This document shows positions 50,297 through 59,589 of a DNA stretch of 64,000 nucleotides, one piece after another; position 1 is the stretch's first letter, and every line of letters begins with the position of its first letter. Both the position numbers and the translations under genes were made by a program. The stretch is taken from the NCBI GenBank assembly GCA_029213075.1, contig JARGPO010000048.1, forward strand, positions 33,318 to 97,317, read 5' to 3'. A model generated the notes under the pieces. It had not been told where the DNA came from. It did no database searches and saw only the letters and a list, made by a program, of their open reading frames with translations. Source of the DNA: Legionellaceae bacterium (GTDB taxonomy: Bacteria > Pseudomonadota > Gammaproteobacteria > Legionellales > Legionellaceae).

Positions 50297-50468
50297 CAGG
50301 GCAAACGCATCTTATGTTGCAAATTAAACTCAAATATCGTCATTGCGAGCATCGCGAAGCAAACCAGATCGGTGTTTTAATAAGGTATAGATCTAGGTTG
50401 CTTCGCGATGCTCGCAATGACAAATCTTTTACTGAAAGGGTGTTAAAAACTCAGATGAGGTTGCCCTG
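50297..50468. mobile_element. 172-bp MITE-like element with 10-bp target-site duplication
   Basis: The terminal inverted repeats are CAGGGCAAacgCATCT and AGATGaggTTGCCCTG. The interior is a long palindrome, GTCATTGCGAGCATCGCGAAG against CTTCGCGATGCTCGCAATGAC, with a 40-base centre. The decamer ATATGAGAAG occurs exactly on both sides (50287-50296 and 50469-50478), the expected target duplication. There is no coding capacity, so it would need a transposase supplied elsewhere. The rest of the 50000-50296 gap holds no convincing gene. Confidence 0.85.
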
Positions 50469-50505
50469 ATATGAGAAGTTTTTTAATTAAGAATAGGAGA
50501 TAATT

Positions 50506-50961
50506 ATGACTAAAAGAAGTAATTTAACTTATAACCAAGATGATCTTCATTTTCCTATATTAACATTCCGGAACGATTTAGAGCATCTTTTTGATGACTT
50601 TTTTAGAAGAGACAGGTTATCAAAAAATCATTCTTCTTTGCCAAAATGCAATATATTTGAAACTCAAGAATCATATAATATCGATGTAAGACTTCCAGGC
50701 TTATCCGCCAAAGAGGTTGACCTATCATTGCATGATAATATTTTGACAATTAAGGGTGAGCATTTAGATGAAAATAAGCAAGATGATAAAAACTATCATT
50801 TAAGAGAATTCTCATCTCAATCATTTCAACGTTCTTGGGAGTTACCAGCGAATGTTGACAAAGATAAACTAACTGCTTCTTTTGAGTCAGGAATTATTAA
50901 AATTGAGCTTCCTAAGAAACATGAGGAAGCTTCTGTAGTGAAAATTAATATTAAAGAGTAA
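50506..50961 (+). CDS. Small heat-shock protein, Hsp20/IbpA family
   Basis: A 151-aa alpha-crystallin-type holdase. The N-terminal region includes LEHLFDDFFRR. The alpha-crystallin domain runs from about residue 45 (CNIFETQESYNIDVRLPGLS) to about 140 (NVDKDKLTASFESGIIKIEL), and the tail is short. GGAG lies 6 bases before the ATG. No sigma-32-type promoter was recognised. The MITE's right end stands 38 bases upstream of the start codon and 28 bases past its flank repeat, so its insertion must affect the leader. Confidence 0.93.
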   Translation: MTKRSNLTYNQDDLHFPILTFRNDLEHLFDDFFRRDRLSKNHSSLPKCNIFETQESYNIDVRLPGLSAKEVDLSLHDNILTIKGEHLDENKQDDKNYHLREFSSQSFQRSWELPANVDKDKLTASFESGIIKIELPKKHEEASVVKINIKE

Positions 50962-51086
50962 TGTCTAATGATGTGCATCGTTTTAAAGTAAGTAAAAGTT
51001 AAATTGCTTTTAATTTTCAATATTATTTAAGACTATGCACATCTTAGATTCTAATTTAGATATAAAATTATTATGGAGAAAAAGTC

Positions 51087-51641
51087 ATGACGGTGAAAAG
51101 CTATTTCTTTAAGGGAGTTTTTTTATTTTTTATGATTGCTATAACAAATGTTAGTTTTGCAAATGAAGCACCTGTTAAGGAAAACACAGGAGTTTCAACT
51201 ATTCAAATATATGAATCAGAAGATGGAAATAAAGTTATTGAGAATGCAAAGGCCACGACGCCTTTCATAAAAATTTACCAAAAAGGAGACTGGATTAAAG
51301 TTGGTAATCCAGAAAATGGAAATGTTGGCTGGATTAATCATAAGCAATATCAAAAAGCTATGTCTGAATTTAACAAGCCGGATATTCAAACTATTTTTAT
51401 TTCTAAATCAGTAAATGCAGACAATAAGCCACAGGTTAATATTATTGCTTATAAAAATGGTAAGCCCGTTTCGAAAGAAGTGGCTGACGAACTTTATAAA
51501 AAATTTAAACATCAAGAAGATCTGCAAAATAAAGCATTTGAAGATTTCAATCATAAAATGCTAAACCAATGGCACGGAAAGTTCTATAGGTTATTTTACC
51601 AAGATCCTTTTTTAAATTTACCTTTATTTCTAGTAGATTGA
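51087..51641 (+). CDS. Exported SH3-like domain protein
   Basis: A 184-aa protein with a signal peptide (about 1-25, ending NVSFA). A bacterial SH3-like domain follows (about 45-95: FIKIYQKGDWIKVGNPENG, GWINHKQY). The C-terminal part is helical and Lys/Asn-rich, ending in a hydrophobic stretch (DPFLNLPLFLVD). Such domains often bind cell-wall peptides. GGAG precedes the ATG by 9 bases. It follows hsp20 by 125 bases, and co-regulation under envelope stress is possible but not shown. Confidence 0.75.
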   Translation: MTVKSYFFKGVFLFFMIAITNVSFANEAPVKENTGVSTIQIYESEDGNKVIENAKATTPFIKIYQKGDWIKVGNPENGNVGWINHKQYQKAMSEFNKPDIQTIFISKSVNADNKPQVNIIAYKNGKPVSKEVADELYKKFKHQEDLQNKAFEDFNHKMLNQWHGKFYRLFYQDPFLNLPLFLVD

Positions 51642-51662
51642 TAATATAAGTTAACAATATAG

Positions 51663-51782
51663 ACTCTTCTTCATGTAGACAATAAAATTACAATCATCCC
51701 AAATGATATTGTTAGAGAACATGAAGAAGAGCCAGGGCAAGAGCATCAAAGTCTAAATTCATGGCCATTTGATCAATATTAA
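51663..51782 (+). pseudogene. Short open fragment, probably a gene remnant
   Basis: An open stretch of 39 codons without a proper start encodes VDNKITIIPNDIVREHEEEP and ends SWPFDQY. Composition is protein-like, with charged and hydrophobic residues in a natural mix. It lies between the SH3-like gene and the repeat pair. It may be the 3' end of a gene disrupted by the repeats. No family was recognised. Confidence 0.3.
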
Positions 51783-51800
51783 ACAAAGTGGATTGGATAA

Positions 51801-52180
51801 GGGGTATCCTCTAACAATAGTTTTAGTGAATTGTTACCATCAGCTGAAAACACAATATTCCCCTACCTCCGCCTACTTGGTCCGACTTGTTCGGACCATT
51901 TAGGGAATTTTAAAATAAATCTGGCTAGATACCCTGCATAAAGCAAGGTAAGTAGGGGTATGGCGTCTCATTAGTGCAGTGGTATCCTCTAACAAGAGTT
52001 TTAGTGAATTTGTACCACCAAATGAAAACACAACACTTCTTCCCTACCTCCGCCTACTTGCTCCGACTTGTTCTGACCATCTATATAATTTTAAAATAAA
52101 TCTGGCTGATATCCTGCATAAAGCAGGGTAAGTAGGGGGAGTGGGTAGTGACGCCGCTTAAGGCAGCGCCGTTAGGGATT
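51801..52180. repeat. Tandem pair of a 178-bp dispersed repeat
   Basis: GGTATCCTCTAACAA-AGTTTTAGTGAATT starts at 51803 and again at 51981, so the period is 178. Shared blocks include CTACCTCCGCCTACTTG, CCGACTTGTTC, AAAATAAATCTGGCT and CCTGCATAAAGCA-GGTAAGTAGGGG. In the first unit TGGTCCGA-CTTGT-TCGGACCA is a perfect hairpin, and CCCCTAC/GTAGGGG bracket it. The second unit ends in TAGTGACGCCGCTTAAGG. A third, internally deleted copy lies inverted at 3.1 kb. The sequence from 52181 to 52367 shows nothing further. Confidence 0.85.
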
Positions 52181-52367
52181 GGCTCAACATTTTAATAGAA
52201 TGTTTTAATCTGCTGGTTTTTGAACCCTAAATTTACTGGTCTTGTCTACGTGCCGTTCTTCTTGCACGGCACCAGAATGTTGGACGTTTGATTGTATTAT
52301 ATAGTTTCACAACCCATGCATCATGGGATTACCCCTGTGAATACATAAACCATGATACTAATATAGA

Positions 52368-54056
52368 TTACATTGAGTTTCTCTGTGTAGAGTCATCATT
52401 AACTTTGTACTCATCATCATCAACACTCTTATTCTCATCCATTTTTAAGTTTGCTAGTCTATCTTTGACATTATCTTCGCCTTTATGCTTTTCTGATATT
52501 TTTTCACGAGATTGGTTATGAGTTGCTATTTTAGCTGCTACTTCTTGCTCTATCCCACCAAGACCAACAGCTTTTAATACATCAGATGCAGGTTTTTTAT
52601 CAAAATTTTTCTTCTCGTCATCACTCCCGCTTACAGAAAACTTAATCTGATCAGGGCTATATCCCTTTAGGCGAGCTGCTTTGTATGCAGCAGAAATTGA
52701 CATATTGCGGTTGCTTTCAATTTTATGATCAATTGTGAGTGTAATAGAAGATGTGTCGCGGTCCAGAGCCTTAAAATTATCAACTAAGGCTTCCCAGTTT
52801 AGTTCCTGGGCTTTCTCCCAATCTTCATCACTTTGAAACATTTGCGCTGGTATATCAAAGCCGGCTCCAGTGACTTCACCGTTAGTCTCTTGTAGATTTA
52901 TAACCGTACCATACTCAGTTTTTTGATGATTTAATTTTTTAGTTCCAAAAAGCATTCCGGATACTTCTACATTTTGTAGATCCTGTAATTTTTTACCTTT
53001 TAAAAATGCGGCTCGATCTTCCTTGTCATCAACAGGAGTACCGCCTACAGTTGCAGATACTTGTGGTCCTGTGCCTATATCATAACCCCTGTTTTCAAGT
53101 CGCTCTAGGTAATTTATTTTTAAGAGCAGGTCCGCTTCCACCCTCTCTTTTTCTCGTTCTAATTTATCATTCATACCTATAACTGCTGGGATCTCTTTGT
53201 CGTCTTTTTTAGATGCTGGAGTTCCTTTGAAGTATTTATCTAAATCTGCTTCTGCTTTGGCGTATGAGCTATCAACGTGCTTTATCATTTGCTCTGCTTT
53301 GGTAGTTATTTGTTTGTCGATTTTTGCTTTGTTGTCTCCGTATTTATTTGTATCTATACCACATATTTTGGCGAATAATTCTTGTTGTTCTGTAAGGATT
53401 ACATCTTCTTTTTTAGGTATAAAATGTTCTCTTATATTGGCTTCGGCATCCTTTCTCTCAGCTTGGAGAGCAGTTTTAGATTCATCCCTAAGTTGCTTAA
53501 ATGCATTAATTATTTGTTGAGGCCTATGAAATTTATCGCTGTTACTTTTTATTTCATCAGACAAGGCAATTAGCTTACCTTGCACCCCATCTTTACCGCT
53601 TAGTGTACTTGGAGGAATTACAACACTTCCAATATATCCTTGTACCGCTTCTACATCATCTTTCATTTCTGGGGTGTTTTCTAAAGATTCCGATATACCC
53701 TTACCAAGATCACCAAATTTTGATAAATCAACAGCTGTTGGTTGTCCTGCCTCGCCAGTTCTTGCAATATGCTGCGTTGCTTTTTCCATTTGTTTTGAAG
53801 CACTAAGAGCATATTTTTGATATTTCTCTAGATCGTAGCTCTTCTCATATTTTGTTAGTTTATCATCCACATGGTCAGGATTGTAAGATTCTATATCTAG
53901 GTTAGTTTCGATAACTTTCGCGAGTCTACCAGAGATTGAGCCATCCAGAGATTTAAGTCCGGAGCCGACCATGTTTCTCATGAAGTCAGTTCCGCCTCTA
54001 GCAATAGATCCCCAACCATCAATGCTTCTTTTATTACCGAATTTATTTTTACCCAT
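52368..54056 (-). CDS. Unknown 562-aa hydrophilic protein
   Basis: No recognised family, signal peptide or membrane helix. The first 40 residues are basic and Gly/Ser-rich (MGKNKFGNKRSIDGWGSIAR). Residues about 190-320 are strongly helical and charged (coiled-coil-like: LQAERKDAEANIREHF, EREKERVEADLLLKINYLER). A small globular part (about 350-480) includes ISAAYKAARLKGYSPDQIKF. The C-terminal 40 residues are acidic and polar (DENKSVDDDEYKVNDDSTQ). Size, solubility and position beside repeats fit an accessory or effector-type protein. It stands between the repeat pair and the met operon. Confidence 0.65.
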   Translation of the reverse strand: MGKNKFGNKRSIDGWGSIARGGTDFMRNMVGSGLKSLDGSISGRLAKVIETNLDIESYNPDHVDDKLTKYEKSYDLEKYQKYALSASKQMEKATQHIARTGEAGQPTAVDLSKFGDLGKGISESLENTPEMKDDVEAVQGYIGSVVIPPSTLSGKDGVQGKLIALSDEIKSNSDKFHRPQQIINAFKQLRDESKTALQAERKDAEANIREHFIPKKEDVILTEQQELFAKICGIDTNKYGDNKAKIDKQITTKAEQMIKHVDSSYAKAEADLDKYFKGTPASKKDDKEIPAVIGMNDKLEREKERVEADLLLKINYLERLENRGYDIGTGPQVSATVGGTPVDDKEDRAAFLKGKKLQDLQNVEVSGMLFGTKKLNHQKTEYGTVINLQETNGEVTGAGFDIPAQMFQSDEDWEKAQELNWEALVDNFKALDRDTSSITLTIDHKIESNRNMSISAAYKAARLKGYSPDQIKFSVSGSDDEKKNFDKKPASDVLKAVGLGGIEQEVAAKIATHNQSREKISEKHKGEDNVKDRLANLKMDENKSVDDDEYKVNDDSTQRNSM

Positions 54057-54116
54057 AATTGGTCACTCTAATATATGATTTAATAAGAGTATTATAGCTC
54101 AAAATTAAAACAAAAT

Positions 54117-54908
54117 CTACCATGCTGGTATAGCTGAATCACCAAAAAGTTCCTTAGCTTTTGCTTTTACTTCTGGGGAATTTAATGATTCAACAAGAAG
54201 AGCTAGATTTTTAGACTTTTTGTTTCCTAATTTAACTGCAATTACGTTGGCATAGGGTGAGTTCTTATTTTCTAAGAATATGGCGTCATTTTCAGGGTTT
54301 AGCCCAGCTGGAATTGCATAGTTTGTGTTAATTACGGCAGCATCTACATCGGGTAGAACTCTAGTTAATTGCGCAGCATCAAGTTCCCTGAAGCGTATTT
54401 TTTTGGGATTACTAGTAATAGTTTGTATACTACGTTCACTATTTTTCTTGAAATTAACTAGAGATGCTTTTTCAAGAAGTAATAACGCTCGCGATTCATT
54501 GCTTGGATCATTTGGAATTGCGATTAAGGAATTTTTGGGTATATCTCTTAGAGACTTATGTTTTTTTGAATAGATGCCAGCAGGATATAAAAATGTTTTG
54601 CCTATAGCTTTTAGTTTATAACCGTGTGCTTTCATAGAAGAGTCAAGATATGGTTTATGTTGGTAGACATTTGCATCTAACGTACCATCTTGAAGTGCTT
54701 CATTTGGTAAATTGTAGTCGCTAAATTCAACGATTTTTATATTTAAACCGTAGCGTTTTTTTGCTACTTTTTGTGCGACATCGACTAGATCTGTTTCTGG
54801 ACCAGAAATAGTTCCAACTACCAGAGTATTAGGTGCTTGTTTGCTACTGCAACCATAAATCAGTAATATCAAGGAGCAAGCGATAATTATTTTTGTTAAT
54901 CTTTTCAT
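54117..54908 (-). CDS. metQ: Methionine ABC transporter substrate-binding lipoprotein
   Basis: The 263-aa NlpA/MetQ-family binding protein starts MKRLTKIIIACSLILLIYGC, a lipoprotein signal with the lipidated cysteine at 20. VVGTISGPETDLVDVAQKVA and ANVYQHKPYLDSSMKAHGYK follow. DAAVINTNYAIPAGLNP, which contacts the ligand, is also family-specific. The longer frame (21 extra codons) is rejected because it destroys the signal peptide start. Third gene of metNIQ. Confidence 0.94.
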   Translation of the reverse strand: MKRLTKIIIACSLILLIYGCSSKQAPNTLVVGTISGPETDLVDVAQKVAKKRYGLNIKIVEFSDYNLPNEALQDGTLDANVYQHKPYLDSSMKAHGYKLKAIGKTFLYPAGIYSKKHKSLRDIPKNSLIAIPNDPSNESRALLLLEKASLVNFKKNSERSIQTITSNPKKIRFRELDAAQLTRVLPDVDAAVINTNYAIPAGLNPENDAIFLENKNSPYANVIAVKLGNKKSKNLALLVESLNSPEVKAKAKELFGDSAIPAW

Positions 54909-54936
54909 ATTGAAATCTCTCACTACCGTAATCTCC

Positions 54937-55584
54937 TTATACCCTAGAATATTTTTTTGATAATTTATCACCAGCCATTTGCAGTCCTTGTACTATAACA
55001 ATCAGAATGGCTACCGTAATCAGCATTATCATAACATTAAATCGTTGATATCCATATCTAATAGCTAAATCTCCGAGCCCACCGCCACCAACTGTTCCAG
55101 CCATTGCAGAATAGTTGACTAAAGTTATGGCAGTGACAGTTACAGCATTGATTATTGCCGGACGTGCCTCGGGCAAAAGTATATGGAGGATCATTTGTCT
55201 AGTACTTGCTCCCATAGAATGCCCGGCCTCAATTAATCCGGAAGGAAGACCCTGATAGACATTATCCACAAGCCTTGCAAAAAAAGGTGCCGCGCCAAGA
55301 GTAAGTGGAACTATTGCTGCATTAATACCAATAGATGTACCAATAATTAATCTTGTAAAGGGAATAAGCGCCACCAATAAAATAATAAATGGGATTGAAC
55401 GCGATAAATTAATAAAGCTTGCTAGAATTCTATTTAGAGTAATATTTGGTTTTACTTCACGAGAAGTAAACAATAAAGTACCTAGTGGTAATCCAAGAAG
55501 AGCAGCTAATAGAGTACTAAGACAGACCATATATAAGGTTTGAGTGGTTGCCACTCCTATATCATAAATCATTGTCGGTGACAT
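54937..55584 (-). CDS. metI: Methionine ABC transporter permease
   Basis: The 215-aa permease has five hydrophobic helices and the BPD_transp_1 coupling region [20 protein letters not shown] (EAA motif). GGAGG lies 10 bases before the ATG. It overlaps metN by 23 bases and precedes metQ by 28, so the three genes form one transcript. Confidence 0.94.
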   Translation of the reverse strand: MSPTMIYDIGVATTQTLYMVCLSTLLAALLGLPLGTLLFTSREVKPNITLNRILASFINLSRSIPFIILLVALIPFTRLIIGTSIGINAAIVPLTLGAAPFFARLVDNVYQGLPSGLIEAGHSMGASTRQMILHILLPEARPAIINAVTVTAITLVNYSAMAGTVGGGGLGDLAIRYGYQRFNVMIMLITVAILIVIVQGLQMAGDKLSKKYSRV

Positions 55585-56587
55585 AGCCTATGACCTCCCA
55601 AGTTAAATTTGCTTGCTCACATTTAGCTGTGAATTGTTGTAATAGGTTTTTATTAGCAGTAATTTCAATAATCAAAACACCACAAGTTACATCGTCAAAG
55701 CTATCGACGTTTGCCAATAAAATATTAATATCCAAATTTAAATCTCTACTAACCTGACTAATAAATGGAGTACTAGATTTCTCACCTTCAAAAAATACTC
55801 GTAATAGTGGTTTTAGACTTTCAGTTTGAGTTAGTTTTTCGGTAATTGAGTGGGGTATTTTTGGACTAAGTTGCGCATAAAGCATTTTTCTTGCGGTACT
55901 GTCTTTATTTGCGAACACTTCATTCAGAGATGTGGTTTCCACAACCTCTCCCTTATCCATTAGACACAAGCGATGACAAATTCTTTTTATTGCATCCATT
56001 TCATGTGTTATAAGGACAATTGTAATCCCGAAAATTTGATTTATTTTTTTTAAAAGGGCAAGTATTGCGTCTGTTGTTTCTGGATCTAATGCTGAAGTAG
56101 CTTCATCGCATAGTAAAATCTTAGGTGAGCAACTTAAGGCACGTGCAATGGCAACACGTTGTTTTTGACCACCACTAAGTTTTGATGGGTATGCTAACTT
56201 TTTATCATCAAGCTCAACAAGCGTTAGTAGTTCGTTTATTTTACTTTCAATAGTTCTTTCATCAATCCCTTGGATTCGCATTGGTAGTGCAATATTGTCA
56301 TATACCGTTTTAGAGTCCAACAAATTAAACTGTTGAAATATCATCGACATTTTATGACGAACAACTCGTAGATCCTTGTCTGATAATTTAGTTATATTTT
56401 CTTGGTCAATAATCACTTGACCTTTATCTGGTCTTTCTAAAAGGTTGATACAGCGTAATAGGGTAGACTTTCCCGCTCCACTTCGGCCTATTATGCCAAA
56501 TATCTCTCCTTCTTGAATAAATAAGTTAACATTATTAATTGCTACATGTGAAGCGTATGATTTGTATAATCCTGATAGCTCTATCAT
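55562..56587 (-). CDS. metN: Methionine ABC transporter ATPase with regulatory NIL domain
   Basis: A 341-aa protein. The ABC domain has Walker [14 protein letters not shown], signature [15 protein letters not shown] and Walker [16 protein letters not shown]. The C-terminal NIL/ACT-like domain (about 260-341) senses methionine and inhibits the pump. The ATG ([11 protein letters not shown]) matches the E. coli start. The frame stays open upstream to a TTG directly after the riboswitch, so a start there cannot be excluded. First gene of metNIQ. Confidence 0.94.
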   Translation of the reverse strand: MIELSGLYKSYASHVAINNVNLFIQEGEIFGIIGRSGAGKSTLLRCINLLERPDKGQVIIDQENITKLSDKDLRVVRHKMSMIFQQFNLLDSKTVYDNIALPMRIQGIDERTIESKINELLTLVELDDKKLAYPSKLSGGQKQRVAIARALSCSPKILLCDEATSALDPETTDAILALLKKINQIFGITIVLITHEMDAIKRICHRLCLMDKGEVVETTSLNEVFANKDSTARKMLYAQLSPKIPHSITEKLTQTESLKPLLRVFFEGEKSSTPFISQVSRDLNLDINILLANVDSFDDVTCGVLIIEITANKNLLQQFTAKCEQANLTWEVIGYVTDNDL

Positions 56588-56644
56588 AGTACTGAACTCA
56601 AATGCGTCTTTATTTGAAATACTGCTAGAAGAAGGAGGGGTTAC

Positions 56645-56724
56645 CAACCCGCTTTAGCCGAATTTTAATAAAGACTAGTGGTCTTTATTCGCGCCCGCAA
56701 GCTGATTCTCAAATCGGCGCAATC
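56645..56724 (-). ncRNA. SAM-II riboswitch controlling metNIQ
   Basis: Read on the minus strand the leader contains, in order, GCGCCGATTTGAG, CTTGCGGGCGCGAATAAA and GGCTAAAGCGGG. This is the SAM-II order: P1 GCGCC/GGCGC, the invariant GATTT, TTGC, AATAAA and GCTAAA segments, and the closing GGG. P1 differs from the structurally known example (GCGCU/AGCGC) by a compensatory change. An extra hairpin AAAGAC/GTCTTT sits in the variable loop. SAM binding is expected to close the pseudoknot and reduce expression. GGGTT-GGT-AACCC directly downstream can form a further hairpin. Confidence 0.85.
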
Positions 56725-56733
56725 TCAAGATTT

Positions 56734-56761
56734 ATTATACATAAATCAAAGCAATTAACAA
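56734..56761 (-). promoter_or_regulatory. Sigma-70 promoter of the metNIQ leader
   Basis: On the minus strand TTGTTA (56761-56756), a 16-base spacer and TATAAT (56739-56734) precede the SAM-II aptamer by about 10 bases. Transcription would thus start at the first aptamer bases. Confidence 0.65.
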
Positions 56762-56826
56762 TCGTTCTAATCGATAATATAGTAATTTATACACGGCATC
56801 TTTTATCTTCTATTTTGGCTCGCATT

Positions 56827-56855
56827 TTGAAAATACTGGAATGCTGGTGTATACT
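56827..56855 (+). promoter_or_regulatory. Sigma-70 promoter of the cysteine-rich lipoprotein gene
   Basis: TTGAAA (56827-56832), a 17-base spacer and TATACT (56850-56855) lie 33 bases before the ATG. This is a near-consensus promoter, suggesting strong expression. Confidence 0.65.
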
Positions 56856-56888
56856 TTATTTACATATTGCTAAAACAAGGAAGTGAAT

Positions 56889-57095
56889 ATGAAGCGCATA
56901 ATATTATCTTTGGTATTTTTAATACCATTTGTTATGATGACGGGTTGTTGTACAGATGACTTATGTAATGTTGGTTCAACATTTACCTCTGCTAATACCT
57001 GTACTAGAAATAATGCATGCAACGCATGTAATACCTGTAGTACTTGTAATACTTGTGGGTATGATGCGAGTTATAGTTATAGTAGTTGGTACTAG
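56889..57095 (+). CDS. Small cysteine-rich lipoprotein
   Basis: A 68-aa protein. The signal peptide MKRIILSLVFLIPFVMMTGC ends in lipobox MTGC, with the lipidated cysteine at 20. The mature part is mostly a run of cysteines every third residue (NACNACNTCSTCNTCG) and a Ser/Tyr tail (YDASYSYSSWY). It has AAGGA 8 bases before the ATG, its own near-consensus promoter and a terminator. Regular Cys spacing suggests metal binding or disulfide cross-linking at the cell surface. No family was recognised. Confidence 0.75.
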   Translation: MKRIILSLVFLIPFVMMTGCCTDDLCNVGSTFTSANTCTRNNACNACNTCSTCNTCGYDASYSYSSWY

Positions 57096-57107
57096 AATCA
57101 ACTTTGT

Positions 57108-57130
57108 AGCCTAGCATTTTAGGCTCTTTG
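57108..57130 (+). terminator. Terminator of the cysteine-rich lipoprotein gene
   Basis: AGCCTA (57108-57113) pairs with TAGGCT (57120-57125), followed by CTTTG. It is a short stem 13 bases after the stop codon. Confidence 0.5.
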
Positions 57131-57163
57131 ATGAATATTCAAAGTTGCTATATTCGTCGATAA

Positions 57164-57194
57164 TCAGGGGATCATTGGACTATTGATCTCCTGA
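57164..57194 (-). terminator. Hairpin downstream of the xth gene
   Basis: TCAGGGGATCA (57164-57174) pairs with TGATCTCCTGA (57184-57194); one pair is G-U in one strand sense. It lies 45 bases after the stop of the minus-strand exonuclease gene in a convergent gap. Confidence 0.5.
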
Positions 57195-57238
57195 CATCAA
57201 GATTCTTTTCTAAAACAATGTTTTTTGCCCATATCTGT

Positions 57239-58000
57239 TTAAATAGACACGACCACAGGCGCGTGATCGGATGGCCGTTCATGTTTTCGACAGTCTTTTA
57301 TAATTATACTTTCAGTGCACTTTGCCAGAAGAGAGTCGCTAAGTAGGATTAAATCTATTCTTAACCCTCTATTACGACGAAAGTTAGCTGCTCGATAATC
57401 CCACCAACTAAACTCATTTTCTTCTCTTGTAAACTTCCTATAGCTATCATGCAAACCATAAGACATTATTTCTTTAAGAGCAGTTCTTTCTGGTTCACTA
57501 ACTAATACATCTCCAGTCCAGTCATTAATGTCATGAACATCAATGTCTTCAGGAGCAATATTGAAGTCACCAACTACTGCAAGATTAGGATATTGTGCTA
57601 ATTGTTGTTTAATGAATTGACTAACTTTTTCAAGCCAATTAAGTTTGTATACAAACTTATCTGACTCTAGTGAACTACCATTTGGTACGTATAAATTGAT
57701 AACCCTAGTATCACCAATTGTAACCGCAAGAATTCTTCGTTGCGGATCTGAAAATGTAGTTAAGTCTGTTATAACATCATGCTGTGGCTCTTTACTTATA
57801 ATAGCTACACCATTGTAAGTTTTTTGTCCGGCAAAGTTTACGTTATATCCAAGTTCTGTGAATGATTCAATTGGGAAGTTATCGTCAATAGTTTTTGTTT
57901 CTTGGAGTGCTAGTACATCAAGGTTTGAATCTTCTAATAGAGACAATACCTGTTCTAGTCGTACTTTAAGAGAATTTACATTCCAACTTGCAAGTTTCAT
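57239..58000 (-). CDS. xthA: Exonuclease III-family AP endonuclease (XthA type)
   Basis: A 253-aa Mg2+-dependent AP endonuclease/3' exonuclease of base-excision repair. It starts MKLASWNVNSLKVRLEQVL, with the LALQETK glutamate site, NLYVPNGSS, VVGDFNIAPEDIDVHD, WWDYR and the C-terminal RPSDHAPVVVSI His-Asp site. Features such as the WxxxxxFRRNRGLRID segment match the XthA subgroup. It lies downstream of the second homologue with a 37-base gap. Confidence 0.94.
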   Translation of the reverse strand: MKLASWNVNSLKVRLEQVLSLLEDSNLDVLALQETKTIDDNFPIESFTELGYNVNFAGQKTYNGVAIISKEPQHDVITDLTTFSDPQRRILAVTIGDTRVINLYVPNGSSLESDKFVYKLNWLEKVSQFIKQQLAQYPNLAVVGDFNIAPEDIDVHDINDWTGDVLVSEPERTALKEIMSYGLHDSYRKFTREENEFSWWDYRAANFRRNRGLRIDLILLSDSLLAKCTESIIIKDCRKHERPSDHAPVVVSI

Positions 58001-58037
58001 TTATTTTCCTATATAAGTTTTAATGGATTATAGAATT

Positions 58038-58808
58038 TTAATCTTTATACGTAATAATAAGTGGTGCATGGTCTGAGAATTTGGTGTCTCGGTATATTTC
58101 ACTTGATTGTACTTTGTTTATAAACGCAGGTGTAATAACCTGATAATCAATACGCCAACCAACATTATTTGCCCAGGCATTCGCACGATTAGACCACCAA
58201 GTATATTGATTTTCTTCTTGGTTAACTACTCGAAAAGCATCTGTATATCCCATTGGTCCAAAAAGATTGTCTAGCCAAGATCTTTCTTCAGGTAGGAATC
58301 CTGAGTTTTTTTGATTGTTTCGCCAATTTTTTATATCAATTTGTTTGTGTGCAATATTGTAATCACCACAAACTATAATCTCTCTACCAGACTGACGTAA
58401 TTCCGTTAGGTGTGTAGCAAACTTATCTAAAAAATCTATTTTAATTTCTTGGCGTATGTCGCCGCTAGTTCCAGAAGGTAGGTATAAAGAAACCACGCTA
58501 AAAGTTGGATAGTCAAATTGAATGTATCTACCCTCTGTATCACAGTTATCAAATCCTAAACCCTTAATAATATGACTAGGTTTTTTTTTGGCATAAATTG
58601 CGACACCGCTATAGCCTTTTTTCTCGGCGTCATAATAGTCGCAAAAAAATTGCTCTGGAAAAAAAAGCTCGTTATCTATTAGTTGATGTGTTTGGGCTTT
58701 GGTTTCTTGTATACATACAAAGTCAGCATCTTGCTTGGTAAGCCATGAGTAGAATCCTTTTTTAGCAGCAGAACGAATGCCATTAGCATTGAAAGATATG
58801 ATTTTCAT
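58038..58808 (-). CDS. Second exonuclease III-family protein (ExoA/Crc-like)
   Basis: A 256-aa paralogue: MKIISFNANGIRSAAKKGFY, VCIQETKAQ, SLYLPSGTSG, VCGDYNIAHKQIDIKNW, WWSNRANAWANNVGWRIDYQ and the terminal DHAPLIITY. All catalytic residues of the EEP fold seen in AP endonucleases are present, so it is probably an active ExoA/NApe-type enzyme rather than the RNA-regulatory Crc form. It is followed by xthA and preceded 16 bases by wrbA on the same strand. Confidence 0.9.
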   Translation of the reverse strand: MKIISFNANGIRSAAKKGFYSWLTKQDADFVCIQETKAQTHQLIDNELFFPEQFFCDYYDAEKKGYSGVAIYAKKKPSHIIKGLGFDNCDTEGRYIQFDYPTFSVVSLYLPSGTSGDIRQEIKIDFLDKFATHLTELRQSGREIIVCGDYNIAHKQIDIKNWRNNQKNSGFLPEERSWLDNLFGPMGYTDAFRVVNQEENQYTWWSNRANAWANNVGWRIDYQVITPAFINKVQSSEIYRDTKFSDHAPLIITYKD

Positions 58809-58824
58809 AATATTTTGTTAAGTC

Positions 58825-59424
<600 letters not shown>

Positions 59425-59589
59425 TTAGCTCCCTTTTAGATTATTAATTAGATGAAAAATACTTTTTGAAGATTATACTGATGCTACCTAGTGGCCACAA
59501 GAGTTATTTTTTTGTATAATCTTTAATTAGGGTATTTAAAATATAAACCAAGATCCACAAATAATTATATAATTAAGTAAGGAATAACT

